From positions 10,335,256 to 10,399,255 of the forward strand of contig VZSR01000514.1 in the NCBI GenBank assembly GCA_013398615.1: DNA of 64,000 nucleotides, in the 5' to 3' direction. Source of the stretch: Brachypodius melanocephalos (Eukaryota > Chordata > Aves > Passeriformes > Pycnonotidae). Position 1 is the stretch's first letter; each line of letters begins with the position of its first letter. The notes beneath the pieces are model-generated. The model had not been told where the DNA came from and did no database searches. It saw only the letters and a list, made by a program, of their open reading frames with translations. Below are positions 35,196 through 47,127 of the stretch, in pieces. The position numbers and the translations under genes are program-made.

Positions 35196-35521
35196 GCAAG
35201 ATTTCAGCACAGGTGCCAAGCACAGTTTCAGAAATAACCCTGCAACTGGAAATTTCTTTCACTCTGAACTATTATGTGAGTCATGCCCGTGAGAAAAAAA
35301 GAAAATCAAAAAACCAAGCCCAGAAATTCATCAGCTGGAGAGGCTCCATGTTGGCAACCACAACAAATCCCAGCCTGCAGGGATGGAGCAGACATAAACG
35401 GGAGGATATGGCACAGATGGCATCTTTCATTCTGAAAAATATTTTAAAGAAAATAAAATTTAGCTTGTATCTGCCTGTTGCATGCTCAGCATGCAGAGGA
35501 GGGCGAAGAAGGGAGAACAAC
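35196..35521 (+). other. Exon candidate, 326 bp, single open frame
   Basis: The acceptor 'cctcaccccttctcttccag' ends at 35195 and the consensus donor core GTAAGTAT starts at 35522 (preceded by AAC, not the usual CAG). One frame is open across all 326 bases and beyond in both directions (about 220 codons from an ATG at 35105 into the CR1 at 35594). The translated segment has a basic stretch (REKKRKSKNQ) and no recognised domain. In 64 kb a few frames of this length are expected by chance, so the splice sites are the main support. Confidence 0.18.
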
Positions 35522-35593
35522 GTAAGTATTTACACAATTGGGCCAAAACCAATTTATTCCTGGCCAGTGGAGGTTTGGGGTAGAGCAGAAAAT

Positions 35594-35818
35594 CTCAGGA
35601 TGGTTTGGGCTGGAAGGGACCTTAAATCCCATCCAGTGCCACCCCCTGCCATGACAGGGACACCTTCCATTGTCCCAGGCTGCTCCAACCTGGCCTTGGG
35701 CACTGCCAGGGATCCAGGGGCAGCCACAGCTGCTCTGGGCACCCTGTGCCACCTCATCTCACTGTAAAAATTTTCATCCTTTTTTCTAACCTAAATCAAT
35801 CCTCTTTTAGGTTAAAAA
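35594..35818 (-). mobile_element. CR1 LINE 3' fragment
   Basis: Minus strand: 3' end 'ctcaggatggtttgggctgg', then 'atgacagggacaccttccat' and 'gcagccacagctgctctggg'. The right part after 'caccctgtgcc' has an internal deletion, resuming as 'tctcactgtaaaaattttca' and 'cctcttttaggtt'. Confidence 0.92.
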
Positions 35819-37529
35819 GCGGAAGCATAGTAACTTAAAAATAAAATAAAAGTAGAGAAGGTGTTCTGCAAGCGCTTCAGAACATCTGGAGGATGCAGAG
35901 TGAGGGATGTTCTCCTTCAAAGCTTGGTCTTGTCACCTCTTGGCCCCATGTCCTTCCCCATCCCTCCAGCTCCAGCCCACAGCAGAACAATCCTGGCACC
36001 AGCCCGAGGGTTTGAGCTCGTGGGGAGAGACAGAAACACTGCTCAAGATCTGCTGCTCTCATTCTCATTTTCTCTCTTACGCAGGAGAGCATTGAAACAT
36101 CCATCTCAGAGCTTCTGCCAGTAGCAGAGATGATCCCAGAAGGCAAAACCTCCTCATTACAGTCTCTGCCTCAAAAGTCTCATTTACCTCAGATAAAATT
36201 GCAGCTGTGAAGGGCCTGATCAGAAACCAAGAATAACCCAATGGAGACGTGATCTGTGAGAAACACTGCCCTGAGGAGCTGGGGAACAAACCCTGTTTGC
36301 AGCAGGCTGGGCACCCAGGGTGGTGGTGAGCCCTGAAACTGCTGTAGTAGCTACTGGGACATACTGGGAGGGAGCTGGGACATACTGGGAGGGAGCTGGG
36401 CCAAGCTGCCTGTTGTGTGTAATAGGAAAGGGGGAGCTAGAAAGGCTTGGCTGTCTTTTAAAATGATCAGAAAGCCACAAAAATAGCAGCAAAACAGGCC
36501 TGGCAGCAATTTTCACTTAGTGGTTACCTCCATGGTATAGCTTTGTGGTTACATAAAATACAAAGGAGAAAATGGGATTTTTACACACTCTCGTGTGTCT
36601 ATGGTGTGTTGTGCAGAGTTATTGTAGATGCAGACACATCTGTACTGCTCACATCTGGCCTATCACTCCATTTCTTACAAATCACAGTGTATCAGCCCTT
36701 TGTGTGAACACAGTGACATTTCTGAGGGGGCACAGAGGTGCAGTGAAATGTGCATTTTCCTCTCCCCTCTGCCCAAATTGGGACCCTCAAAAACTCCCCT
36801 CACCTCCACCTCCTCGAGCCTCACCTCCAGTGGCCCCAGACTGGTTGTTCCTTTCACTGAGCGTGCCATTCATCCCCACCAGCCACTGACCAGTTTTACT
36901 GTGTGAAAATACATTAAATGACTGAATTATTTGTTTCCAAACAAGTTTGCTGTGCAGTGGCTCGTTTGACAGGAGCCCTCGGTGCCTTGCAATTTGCTCT
37001 GCACACGTGGCAGCTCCCAGGGAGCCCTCAGCAGACAGGGGTCAGGGAACAAAACAGCCTTTTTAGTGAGCCTTGGCATGTTCCCCCCCAAAAACACCAT
37101 GGAGGCTCTTGTCTATTGTGTCAGGGCTCTGGAGTTGAGTAAGAGGGAAATTATTCATAGTAATGGCCCTATCCAGTTGATGCGCTCCTTTTTTTTTTTT
37201 TTTAAATTCCCAGAGTATGCATTTGTTTCAAGAGATAAGACAATCAGAGTTTTAAACTGGCTTTTATAGGACTATTAAATTTCCCAATAGCACCATAAAA
37301 ATTAATAAAATCAACTGCTGCTATTCTAGCAAAAAATAAACAGACCTGGCATTAAGGTGCTTTTTTTTTTTTAATTCAAGGTTGTGTTGCTGCTGCTGTT
37401 TCTGTACCAACAGGTACACATGGGTTTTGTTCCCTGGGATTTATCTCACTTGCAGGAACAGGGGAAAATTGGATAAATAACATTCAGCTTGGCCAAAACA
37501 GTGTGTTGCTATCTCTGTGGCATAACTGC
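35819..37529. other. Unique non-coding DNA
   Basis: No recognised gene. It contains a perfect 21-bp tandem duplication (36356-36397) and short T-runs at about 37190 and 37363. Frames on both strands at 36.2-36.9 kb have no family resemblance. Confidence 0.55.
36356..36397. repeat. Two exact 21-bp tandem units
   Basis: The unit GGGACATACTGGGAGGGAGCT occurs at 36356-36376 and again at 36377-36397 without change. The identity implies a recent duplication. Copy number may vary between individuals. Confidence 0.95.
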
Positions 37530-37620
37530 TTCTGTGGAAGGTGTCCCTGCTTGTGGCAGGGGTTGGAATGAGGTGAGTTTTAAGGTCCTTTCCAACCTAA
37601 ACCATTCTGGGATTCTGTCC
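37530..37620 (+). mobile_element. CR1 LINE 3' tail
   Basis: About 90 bp: 'gtggaaggtgtccctgcttg', then 'ttttaaggtcctttccaacc' and 'taaaccattctgggattctg'. Confidence 0.9.
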
Positions 37621-38821
37621 ATCACAGCTACATGGATATAAGTTGTGAAGGGGATTTATTCAGCTGGGATCCATGAGGTTTTAATGTCAAAGAATCTTTC
37701 TTCAGCTGGATTCACTCTTGTTCCCAAATATTTCTATTCTCTGCTTCTCCCGTGCCAGGCAGCTCTGTTTAAATTGGGTGGATGGCTGTGTGGAGATGGA
37801 TGCTGCTCCTCTTGTGTACTCCTGAAAATGAAATTTCCCATTCCTGTAATGTAGTGCTTAAAGCCTAACTCAGCCATACAGAAACAGCTCGGAGGTAGGA
37901 GCTGTCTAAATCATGAATTGGAAATTCCCCATTACATTAGTGGGGGAAAAAAAATCTTTTCACGTTTTCTCTCTCAAGCTGCTTTAATCACTTTAAATCA
38001 CTTTAAATGACTGTTATCAGTCATTTAATTTCCCTTCTTCCACTGAAACCTTACTGCTTTCCACTTCTGAGATGTTTTCAACCTGTACTTGGAACAGAAC
38101 TTACTCCCTCCAGTGTAATTTTCACTTTAACCTTACCTCAATGGCCTAGAAAGAATAGATTGCTAAGATGGCTTTAATAGGTTGGAAATTTAAACCTTGT
38201 AGAGATAACCACCTGGATGATGTTACAACTCGAAGGTAAGGCAAAGAAAAACAAACCCTAAAAGTTACTGAACCAAGACTTAATGTTGTAAGGCTGCTGA
38301 AATGCTGCCCATTGTTATGGCTCTGTGATTAAATAACATTCCCTGGTGTTATGGTTCCACTGCTATTCAAAATCCTCTGCTCTGGAAATGCTTTCTTTAG
38401 TGATAACTTGGAGGGAAGTGATTACTGATGAAGGAAAACAAATATTTTTAATATCCCCTTGTTGTCTTCTCAATGGTCTTTTCCTCCCTGTGGTCCTCTT
38501 AAAGCACTTTGGGTGCTCTCTCCATGAATTTCTGGACACTGGAGGAGCTTTCAGCAGAAATCTTCAGGTTAATAATGTGCCTTCATCCTTTGGGGTGGTG
38601 AATACAAATCATGACAACCTGGCTAAAAATCCTCGCAGCTTAGGGAACAACCAGGAAGTCTTTGTGGAAACAATGAGGGTTTCTTGCCTTTTTAGTACCC
38701 AAAATTCTGGTTTTTATGGAATGTTTTCTGGAGAACTGCTGATTTTAATTCAGAACATCTCATGTGACCAGGTGCCCACCCCTGCTGTCTGTGATAGGAT
38801 CTTAGGAAGCTGATTGATTAT
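37621..38821. other. Unique non-coding DNA
   Basis: No recognised gene. A 155-codon frame at 38346-38813 (plus) has no family resemblance and is within the range expected by chance. Near 37980-38030 there are CACTTTAAAT direct repeats followed by a short AAATGACTG/CAGTCATTT inverted repeat. Confidence 0.5.
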
Positions 38822-39035
38822 CATGGAATCCCAGAATGGTTTGGGTTTGGAGGGACCTTAAATTCCATCCAGTGCCACCCCTGCCATGAGCAGGGACACC
38901 TTCCACTGTCCCAGGCTGCTCCAAGCCCTGTCCAACATGGCCTTGAATATGGGATGAGGCATCCACAGCCTCTCTGAGCAACCCAATGGAATTCCAATGG
39001 GTTCTTTGTAGTGCAAAATACCTCCTAAAAATACT
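38822..39035 (-). mobile_element. CR1 LINE 3' fragment
   Basis: Minus strand: 'cccagaatggtttgggtttg', 'cagggacaccttccactgtc', 'cttgaatatgggatgaggca' and 'tccacagcctctctgagcaa'. The right portion is divergent and ends near 'tagtgcaaaatacc'. Confidence 0.92.
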
Positions 39036-41392
39036 TGGTAATTTCAGGGCTTGTGCTGAAACCTCGTGGTGTTCAAACATTCCCTCAGCGTGTGATTTTC
39101 ACTGCTGCAACCAACAGCTACAAAGGCCCACCAAAGCCTCCAGTACTCAGCACATAAATTCAGAGTATTTAGCTCCAAACCATCTATTTTTAGCCTGCTT
39201 TTCTCAGATTCTAGTGGGGAGATGCTGCATTGTGCTCTCTGTGCTTTCCTTATTTATCAGGCCTGGAATCACAGAAAATATCACTCCATTCAGTCTGTGT
39301 CCTCCTCCCATGTAAATGCTTTAGCATAAATATACTGAAGTTTCTCTCCATTTCCACCATGTGATATCTATGACAAACCCCTTCCAAGATTTTTCATCTC
39401 CATCAGCAGTTTTCAAATGTCACTTTCCAACTCAGGAAAACAGCATTGGCCTAAAGAGAATTAAAGAGAGAAGTACATTTTATTTTTTAAAAAAAATTGC
39501 TTCAGGTTTTCCAAGAATCTACAACCTTGAGGTCAGTAGCGACTGTTTCTTCCAAACTTCCTCCCTGACACAAGATTACCAAACAATATTGCACTAATTA
39601 ATCTCAAAGGAGCTACCTGGGAAGCACAAACCAGTTGTGCACAGCTTTTAAAGCGATCACACTCATACCAGCACTGTCGTTTATCAGGGCGTGTTCCCAT
39701 TTTCCCAGCACTCTTATCCACAGACCTCCAGTGCAAAGAAATGTTCTGACTGGCATATTTGTTAATTTTGCACACTAAAAGAAACCTGTGTGAGGGGTTT
39801 TCTTTTCCCTGACCATGGAAGAGACAGCAACCAGAGTAGGATGACTGAGAGCTGGGGCTTCCCAACCCCATTGGGATCCCATGCCATGGGTGCTTGCCAG
39901 GATTGCTGAGCAGCTGCAGGGCTCACCCACGCAGGTGGGGAGACAGCAGCTCTCCAGCAAATATTTGGGATGACTCAAATCAGCTTCCAAAACAATCCTG
40001 TGCCTCGTGGGTTGACCTCGCCAGAAATAAACTCTGAGTGAGCGCGTTTCGGACGCACCACGCGGCACTAACTCACCACAGATGGGACAGCAGCACGGGG
40101 ATTTTGCAGTGAGCTTTCTGCACTCTGGACAGTCTGAAGTTAATCAAAATGTCACTGAGATATTAATAGTGTGAATAATTTTTTTTTTTTAAGGGAGTGT
40201 CACTTTGGTGGGCTCAAATCCTTCCCTGCACTCCTGGATCCTGTTGGGGATCAGAGCTCACCAGACCTGCTGTGGGGCATCCAGACATGGGCCCAGTCCT
40301 TGTGCCAACTCATCTTCCAGGCTGAAGAAGAGCTGCCAATGCTTCTGGTGGTGGAAAAATGCTTCCCAGTTGTAAACCCCACAGTCCCAGCAATCGGTGC
40401 AGACAGATATGATGACATCTGCTTGACAAATCCAACACGCCGGGTACCTCCTGCTTGACAACTTTGCAAATGCTTTTGCAGCCTGTGATAATGGAAAGCT
40501 GTCAGTCAAAACTCTCCTACATCTTTCGCTCACATCAAATACTTGACTTTATCATAAATAATAGGGAGTTAATTACTGCTCTGATGTGATCTACTCCAGA
40601 GCTGCCCCAGAAATGTCACAGTTATTAAATTGATTGCACTGGCTTGCCTCTACTCCTTATAACATTTATTTTAACCTGGTCCTTAGCACACAAAAACCTA
40701 CCACCAGTGTAAATAGACTCTCCAGTAAGTAAATTCCAGCTCAAGTAAGAAAAAAGGATGTCTTGGAGCAGGATCCACCCACGCTCTGAGCTGATCTTGA
40801 AATATCATTCTCATCAAGTTCTGGCACAGGATGCAAATCCCGGTACGACAGTTGCAGGATATCAGGCAGCAAGGCTACACAAACATTGGCAAGACTTCTC
40901 CTTCCCCTTCCACTGTGTTTACCTCAGACATAAAACTCAATGCCTCTCAGCCTGCAGTGGAACACTGGAAACATGCAGAAGGCAACTGAGCCTCCCATTG
41001 TGCCAGAGGGGAAAGGTGGAAGAGTTTCCTCTCTCTTCTCCACTCTCCTGCTTCCTCCTCAGCTCCAGGGAACGCTGGTCTGCTGCAGAGGCTGTTTTAA
41101 GGAGTGACAGGGGTCCAGCATCAGTGGGATGTGCATCACTCAGGGACAGCACCCCAAACCCCCTGGGGATGAGCTGTGCTCCCTCCAAACGCAGCATGAG
41201 CCCAGACTGTGGAGGCAGAGAGCAAAATTCAGGCTGGAGCTGGAGCCGTGGGCTCCTTGGGAAACCTGACATTAATTCCCACCTTGGATCTGCTGGCCCC
41301 TTTTGAGAAGTGCTGCTCTGCTGGTCCAGCAATGCCCAGAGGAACCCTGCAATGCCGTGGTGATCACAGCATTCCATCACCATGATGTCACT
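39036..41392. other. Unique non-coding DNA
   Basis: No recognised gene. The AT-rich block around 40530-40740 is non-repetitive and could be conserved. A GC-richer part around 40.75-41.3 kb opens long frames on both strands (182 codons plus, 175 codons minus) without recognised homology. Confidence 0.5.
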
Positions 41393-41455
41393 TCGGAGGG
41401 TTGGAACTGGATGATCTTTCAGGTCCCTTCCAACCCAAGCCTGTCTACCACTCTG
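41393..41455 (+). mobile_element. CR1 LINE 3' tail
   Basis: About 60 bp: 'ggttggaactggatgatctt', 'tcaggtcccttccaaccca' and a degraded end. Confidence 0.85.
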
Positions 41456-43929
41456 ATTTTTCAAGAAGAAAGATTTTCCTTTTGAGAAAACAGCCCGGTT
41501 TGCATTTCAGAAGGCTGGCAGCAACGGAGCTATTGATCTTCCTTCCCTAAATGCATTGTTCTTGTGATTTAAATGAAATATGTGAACTGCATTTGAAAGA
41601 TTTCTCTGCTTCTACAGTGTGTCAAAGCTTGCCCTCGTACATCAGTGGATGTTAAATCATCATATTCTCATTTATATGTAAACTCCAAGATGCTGATGGA
41701 GTCAAGTACTGTTATGTGTGTGTATTTGAAGATCTAATTTTATGCTGTGTATTATTTTATAGTTACCAGGCTGGGTTCTGCTGGCTTCATTCTATTGCCT
41801 TTAAAAGAGAGCAGTGGAAGAAGAATGGATTTTGCAGTTGTTTGATGGGTGGAATTAAAATGTCCTGCCCAAACCAAAACTGCATATGGGCTATTTGTAA
41901 ACATTTGCCTTGTTTACTTCCAATAACAATGCAGCCTGTTTTTATACAAGAAATTCTTTCAGAGCAAAAACCAAGACACATTTTTGTTGAAATGTTGGGT
42001 TTGAAATCAGCCGAGCTTTCTTTCCAAACAAGTAAATCTGTAGGTAATTTGATTTAAAATTAGCAAGCAATAAACCTGGGGTTTTTTTGATCAGGACTAT
42101 TTTTGCGTGGGTGATCCTGCCATGCAGACAAAGCAGTGATTTGTCCTCAAGTCTGTGCTTGCAGGGGCAGCAAACACCCATCCTACTCCCAGGGGTGAGC
42201 CAAATCAGCTGAGGTCTTGTGAAACGCAACCTTTTCCCATCATTTGGTGGTTGAAGCAGCCTGGGAAGTTTTGTTTCTCTGTCCAGGGGCAGGAAGCAGA
42301 GCTCTCATAGGTGCCACCACACAGGGCAGTGCCAGGGGGACCTGACACACCTGGATTTGCTTGTGGGTAGACACTAAATATGAGGCACATCCCTGACCAA
42401 GACACTCTGTACCCACAAAAAAAACAGGAAAAGCGAGGAGTAAAACCTTTGGCTGAGAGGTAAATCAGAGATTCTTCTTTTCCCCCTTTGATTTTTTTTC
42501 CAAATCTTATTCTGCAGAGCTACAGATTTTCTCCTCACCTTTCTGTCTGTCAGTGTTTTTGGGATGGAATTAGTACACAGGGTGGGAACTGATCCACAAA
42601 GGTGAAAGCTGCTGAGGATCCTCACAGATCAAATGCCCAAAATCTCCCAGTGTTTTTGTTTCAAGCTCTACAGAACCCTTTGTGGGTGCATTTTATGACC
42701 TGGAGAAGAATATGTGAGTGCAGAATTAACAGCTCTTGAGCTTAATTTGTCAGAGGGGCAGAAGCAGCTTCACCATCAGCGCTTCAATGTCACAATGTCA
42801 GGGGCCAGGCCAGGAGCTGCTGGTGATTTGTGTCACTGGAGCTGCCTCAAGCAATAAGATTTGGACGGGTCCCAGCACCTGCATGGGTGAGGAGTCAGGG
42901 ATTGAGGAGATTCTTTCCCTGCCTACGCGGATTTAAAGATGGAAGGCTAATTTTGTGATACCTGCCACAACCCGGTGGTGGATTTTTATATAATCTCATT
43001 TTTCAACTGAGATGGAAAGCCTTCCTCTTCAGATAAATCCACTTCAGTTAAGTAAAGCTGGGAGCCTTTCTCTTCTGCCTGATTTTAATACCTCTAATTT
43101 ATCAGCTGCAGATTTGTTATCTAAGTCCCACTGTAGCTTCTCTGCTGTCCAGATGAAATTTAAATGTTGAAAACTTCTTGCACACTGTCATTCAAAAGAA
43201 CAGACTTTAGCTTAGGAGATTTGGAGTTTGGATGTTTAAAAAAATGACATAAATCACGATTCTTTGTTATTTTGAAGACAGCACGTCTGGCTTATGGAGA
43301 CTCCCACCTCTTTCTCTTTCTGGGTTTCTTGCTTTGGGACAGCGGGAGGATGTGAGCGGCTGCCATGCAAAGTGAGTGTGAAAAACATCCACAATCCTTT
43401 TGTCTTCTTGGTGAGTCACTCCAGCCTCCTTGTCTCTCCCTTCCCGCATCCCAGAAAAATAGAAAAGGCTGGGCTCCAAGCAGACAAGCAGCAGCCAGTG
43501 CTGGCAGTGACAGGAGCAGGTAGGCAAGCCCAGCATGCCCAGACCTGTGTGTGTGTCAGGTGTGAGAACGGGACCTGCTGAAATCGAGCACAGGGAAGAG
43601 GGAAAAGGTTTTGGGAGCTCGGAGCGAGGGCTGGGATTCCCCATCCAGAAGTGGTTGGCAAAGAAAATGTAATTTCAAGTTGAAAGCCTCTTGGTTTTGC
43701 TGCTGTTTATAGCAGCCTCAGTTCTGGATGTTTGTTTTAAGATGCTGTCCCTGTGGCAGGGAACGATTAATCCATTCCAGTTGCTGTGGAGAAGGAGCTG
43801 TTGTCAAAGCCAGAAATGCTGGGCAATCCCCAAAGGCCCTCTGGGGTTGCTGGAGAAACATTTCCAGCACCAGCCGAGCCAGTTATCACATCCTGTTCAT
43901 GGTTATCCTACCCATGTCCATCTCTTTTC
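41456..43929. other. Unique non-coding DNA
   Basis: No recognised gene. A GC-richer stretch at 43.3-43.65 kb contains donor-like GTGAGT sites near 43372 and 43410 and an acceptor-like 'gctttgggacag' near 43342, but no convincing frame. Confidence 0.5.
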
Positions 43930-44020
43930 ATGGAATCACAGAATCATGGAGTAGTTTGGGTTGGAAGGGACAGGAAAGCCCACCCAGTCCCAACCTGCCT
44001 TTGCACCAGGTCCCCCAGAG
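43930..44020 (-). mobile_element. CR1 LINE 3' tail
   Basis: Minus strand: 'atggaatcacagaatcatgg', then 'agtttgggttggaagggaca' and 'cccacccagtcccaacctgc'. The sequence to the right ('ctccaggtgcataaatgttc') is not clearly CR1. Confidence 0.85.
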
Positions 44021-44622
44021 CTCCATGGAATTTCTTCCTTGGTGTGTTCTTGGGATCTCCAGGTGCATAAATGTTCTACCTCAGCCTCCACAGCCTGGTG
44101 TGCTCCTTCCACAGCACTCCCGAGGCTGGCGGCAGGATCCCTCCTGCCAGAGCATCTGTGGAACCCCTGCATGATCCTGGGAAGGACTCTGCTCTCTGCT
44201 GTTCCTGCATATTTTGAGCGTGTGGCTCTGAAGCTCTCTGCAAAGCTTTAATTACAGGAAAAAAATGATGGTTTTAAAACAGATTGTCCCAGAGGAAAAT
44301 AGAGCTGACAAGCTGTTTTCCTTGTCTGGTGGTCTAGAACTGCTTGTCACACACAGATGTGTCCAGCAGACAACACTCACAGATTAACTTCCATTAGGAC
44401 TTCAGGCATCATCTTCTGCTTTTTTTTTTTTTTTTTTTTGCACAGGAAACTCGAGCCCAGGTTGACTTTTGGAGCTGGTTGTTGCTGGAATAATTCACCA
44501 CCTTGAGCTCAGCCGTGGTGCAGGTGGCTCCTGGTGGTGGCACAGGGACAGGGCAAGGCTGGGAGCACCTGGGTGGGAGCAGTCCTGCCTCCACCTCTGA
44601 GATGAGGCAGTGGCAGTGATTT
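44021..44622. other. Unique non-coding DNA
   Basis: No recognised gene. A T-run lies at 44420-44439; the lysine-rich minus-strand frame there is an artefact. Confidence 0.5.
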
Positions 44623-44770
44623 TGATACCTTAAGTTTGAGCTTTGATGTATTTCACATTCTGTGCTGCCCAGGGGTGCAGCTCTGAGCTCACAGTCAGGG
44701 TCACTCAGCTCTGCACACAGCACGGACACAAAACAAATCCTTTTCCTGCTGCACACCAAGGACAACTTTC
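44623..44770 (+). mobile_element. Fragment of an endogenous retrovirus LTR
   Basis: Begins TGATA and follows the start of the solo LTR at 16464 with substitutions: both contain 'attctgtgctgcc', then 'aggggtg.ag.tct.a.ct' and the identical 'gacacaaaacaaatcctttt'. Similarity fades after 'aaggacaa', so this copy is truncated or belongs to a diverged subfamily. No coding part is attached. Confidence 0.75.
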
Positions 44771-47027
44771 AGCCCAAAAGGCTCCACCACCTGAAGCTTT
44801 TTTCTAAAGGCTGATTACTCTTCTGGTTTATTTTGTTGACATCTGATAGAATTTCCTCCCTTGCTAATGAGATTCTTTGACTCGGTCCACTTGTGCTGCA
44901 GTAATCCCAGGTAAAAAACCCACAAAAAACAACAAAACAAACCAAAACCAGCCAAGAAGATTGGGAAGAATGTGAGTGAATAACAGAATTCTGAAGCAAA
45001 TCCCCCTCCTGAGCCCCTTGGCTTTGTGTGCACAGGGATGAGCTGACACAGGAGGTGCATCTCTCTGCTGAAGTGTGTGACTGCTCCTCCACCCAGCCTC
45101 AAACAAAAATCCCACTTTTTCCTCATACAGCTCAAATCAATGCTGGTCTGGCACTGATTCTCATTTTTTCTCCCAGCTTTCTGGAGGCAGGAGGGTTGGG
45201 AGCTCTGTTCACCCCCAAGCAAGGCTCCACACATTTTCTGGGTTCATCACCAAGACTTGAACTTTCCCACGTGGGACTTCCAAACTTTCCCCTCTCTGTT
45301 CACCAACTCTCCTTCTGCAGAGGGAATTAGCTGACTACAAATTGATTAAAAACAAAAACTTAAGTCACCTTCAGGTTACTCATAGGGAGAAACAAAGCTA
45401 AGAAATGACAAGTTACTTGAGGGAATTTGTCAAATAAGAAAAATCTTCCTGTTTTCTCAGTTCTCTGACATCACTGGGAGCTGGGATCTTGCATCCCTAA
45501 TTGGCCATAACTTTTTCTTCTTGTAGAAAATGGGATATTTAATGTAATGCTCATTTTTTTTCCCCTGAAAATCTTCTTAGGGACATAGAAATGGATGTTA
45601 ATGTATGCAAGTCCATTACTGAGTATGGTAATGAAGAAGTCGTGGCCAATGGTGAAGCTTAAATTAAGCACGCTTCAGAAAACAAACACAACTCCTCCAG
45701 AATTCCTATTCAACATTTGTAATGGAATAAAACTCCTAATAAAATGTTTTCCCCAAGAAGTAATAAATTCTGGAAACATGACTGTATTTACTTAGACCTT
45801 TTGTAATGAAAACGTTTTTCTAAGGCAGGAAAACTGGTCTTTATGGGAAAATTCAGTAAATATAATTATGCAACTGTATTCCTGAGGCTTTTACAAACCT
45901 GTGCTGCTGCAAATGCTCAGCAGACCAATCCAGCAGTGTGTGCAGAACTCAGAGAAAACATTTCTCAAGCACTGAAAACACACATGTACTTTTCTCTTTC
46001 TGTATCTCATTTATATAATTAAAAACTCCTCCAAACCCTCAGCAGAGATCTGGAAAAAAACCCCATTTTTCACCCAGGAATGAGTTTGTTCAGGCCATAA
46101 ATCTTCTGAAATGAAACGTAACAAATCTGTGCTTGCGACTTCTCGAGAAATGCTTTTTTCTTAAAAGCATTATAGGTAAAAATGACTTAATTGTTTATTT
46201 ATTTGTTTGGGGCAAGGGAAATAAATGGATTTAAATTTATGATTTAATCTAGGAAAAATGTATCGAGTACTGTTAGGACTGATTTTTTTTTAAAAAGTAG
46301 ATGCAGACCACCTCAATGCTGTTGTTGCCTCTGGAATTAAGAGGGAGCTCACACACACACTGGAGCCGATGTGAGACTTTTACTGGTGTGTGCTGGAGTC
46401 ACACTCGAAGGTAGACAATCCCCACTGAATTTCAGCAGGTTTTTACCCCTGTTTTTCCATGCCCTGGGGTGTTTTGGGAGGCTCAGAAGGCACAAGCCCC
46501 CCGGACCCACCCTCGCAGGATGCTCAGGCATCTCTGCCGGGTCTCAGGGCAGCGCTGAGCTCTGCTCAGGGAAACGCCGACCCTCCGGTGATTTTGGGGA
46601 TACCAGGAGCCCTCCAGAGCTGCATCCCTGCCGTGGGCTGCCCAGGGATGCCGGGCAGCACACACAGAGCTGACAGCTCTGCCTCCAGCCAAGCCCAGGG
46701 CTGCTCTGCATTTCCAGCACAGCGCAAAGCAGCGGAGAGCACCGGCGGCTTTGATCCCCAGTACAGAGAAAACCCCGATTATGGGGCTGCCGTGATCCCA
46801 GGACATCAGATATGGCTTCAAATGCAGCAGAAAGCTCCTCTCAAGGAGGCTCTGCCCTTCCTCCTCCAGCACAGGACGGGTTTCAGAGGACTCAAAGCTC
46901 AACAATCGCATTTGCACAGCAAATCAAAGGAGCAGCCCCTTTGGCCATCCTGACAGCTCCAAAGGCTTGGCAGGATTTGTCACCACATCCCTGAGCTCGG
47001 GCCACAAAAGCAGGGGATCAAAGTGAT
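44771..47027. other. Unique DNA, GC-rich toward the gap
   Basis: No recognised gene. From about 46.44 to 47.03 kb GC rises with scattered CpGs ('cccccggacccaccctcgca', 'gggatgccgggcagcacac'), opening frames on both strands (164 codons plus at 46459-46953, 144 codons minus at 46483-46917) without recognised homology. The assembly breaks at the end of this segment. Confidence 0.5.
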
Positions 47028-47127
47028 NNNNNNNNNNNNNNNNNNNNNNNNNNNNNNNNNNNNNNNNNNNNNNNNNNNNNNNNNNNNNNNNNNNNNNNNN
47101 NNNNNNNNNNNNNNNNNNNNNNNNNNN
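47028..47127. other. Assembly gap (100 N)
   Basis: Exactly 100 N bases, the conventional size for a gap of unknown length. Frames that cross it are meaningless. Adjacent sequence is GC-rich, and such regions are often lost from short-read assemblies. Confidence 1.

Larger units (their letters stand above)
29461..35593. other. Long unique non-coding stretch
   Basis: About 6 kb without LINE copies. It contains several simple repeats (30600-30709 A/C-rich, 32685-32712 AT, 33709-33749 AAAAT, 33900-33916 A), two exon-like openings (33147-33172 and 35196-35521) and an AT-rich block at 33430-33620 that could be conserved. No recognised gene. Confidence 0.55.

Noticed and set aside
38346..38813. 155-codon plus-strand frame
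   Set aside because: A few frames of this length are expected by chance in 64 kb on six frames. No domain, signal peptide or splice context supports it.
40758..41464. Long frames on both strands at 40.8-41.5 kb
   Set aside because: Moderately GC-rich DNA with overlapping antisense frames; the minus frame begins inside a CR1 tail. No family resemblance.
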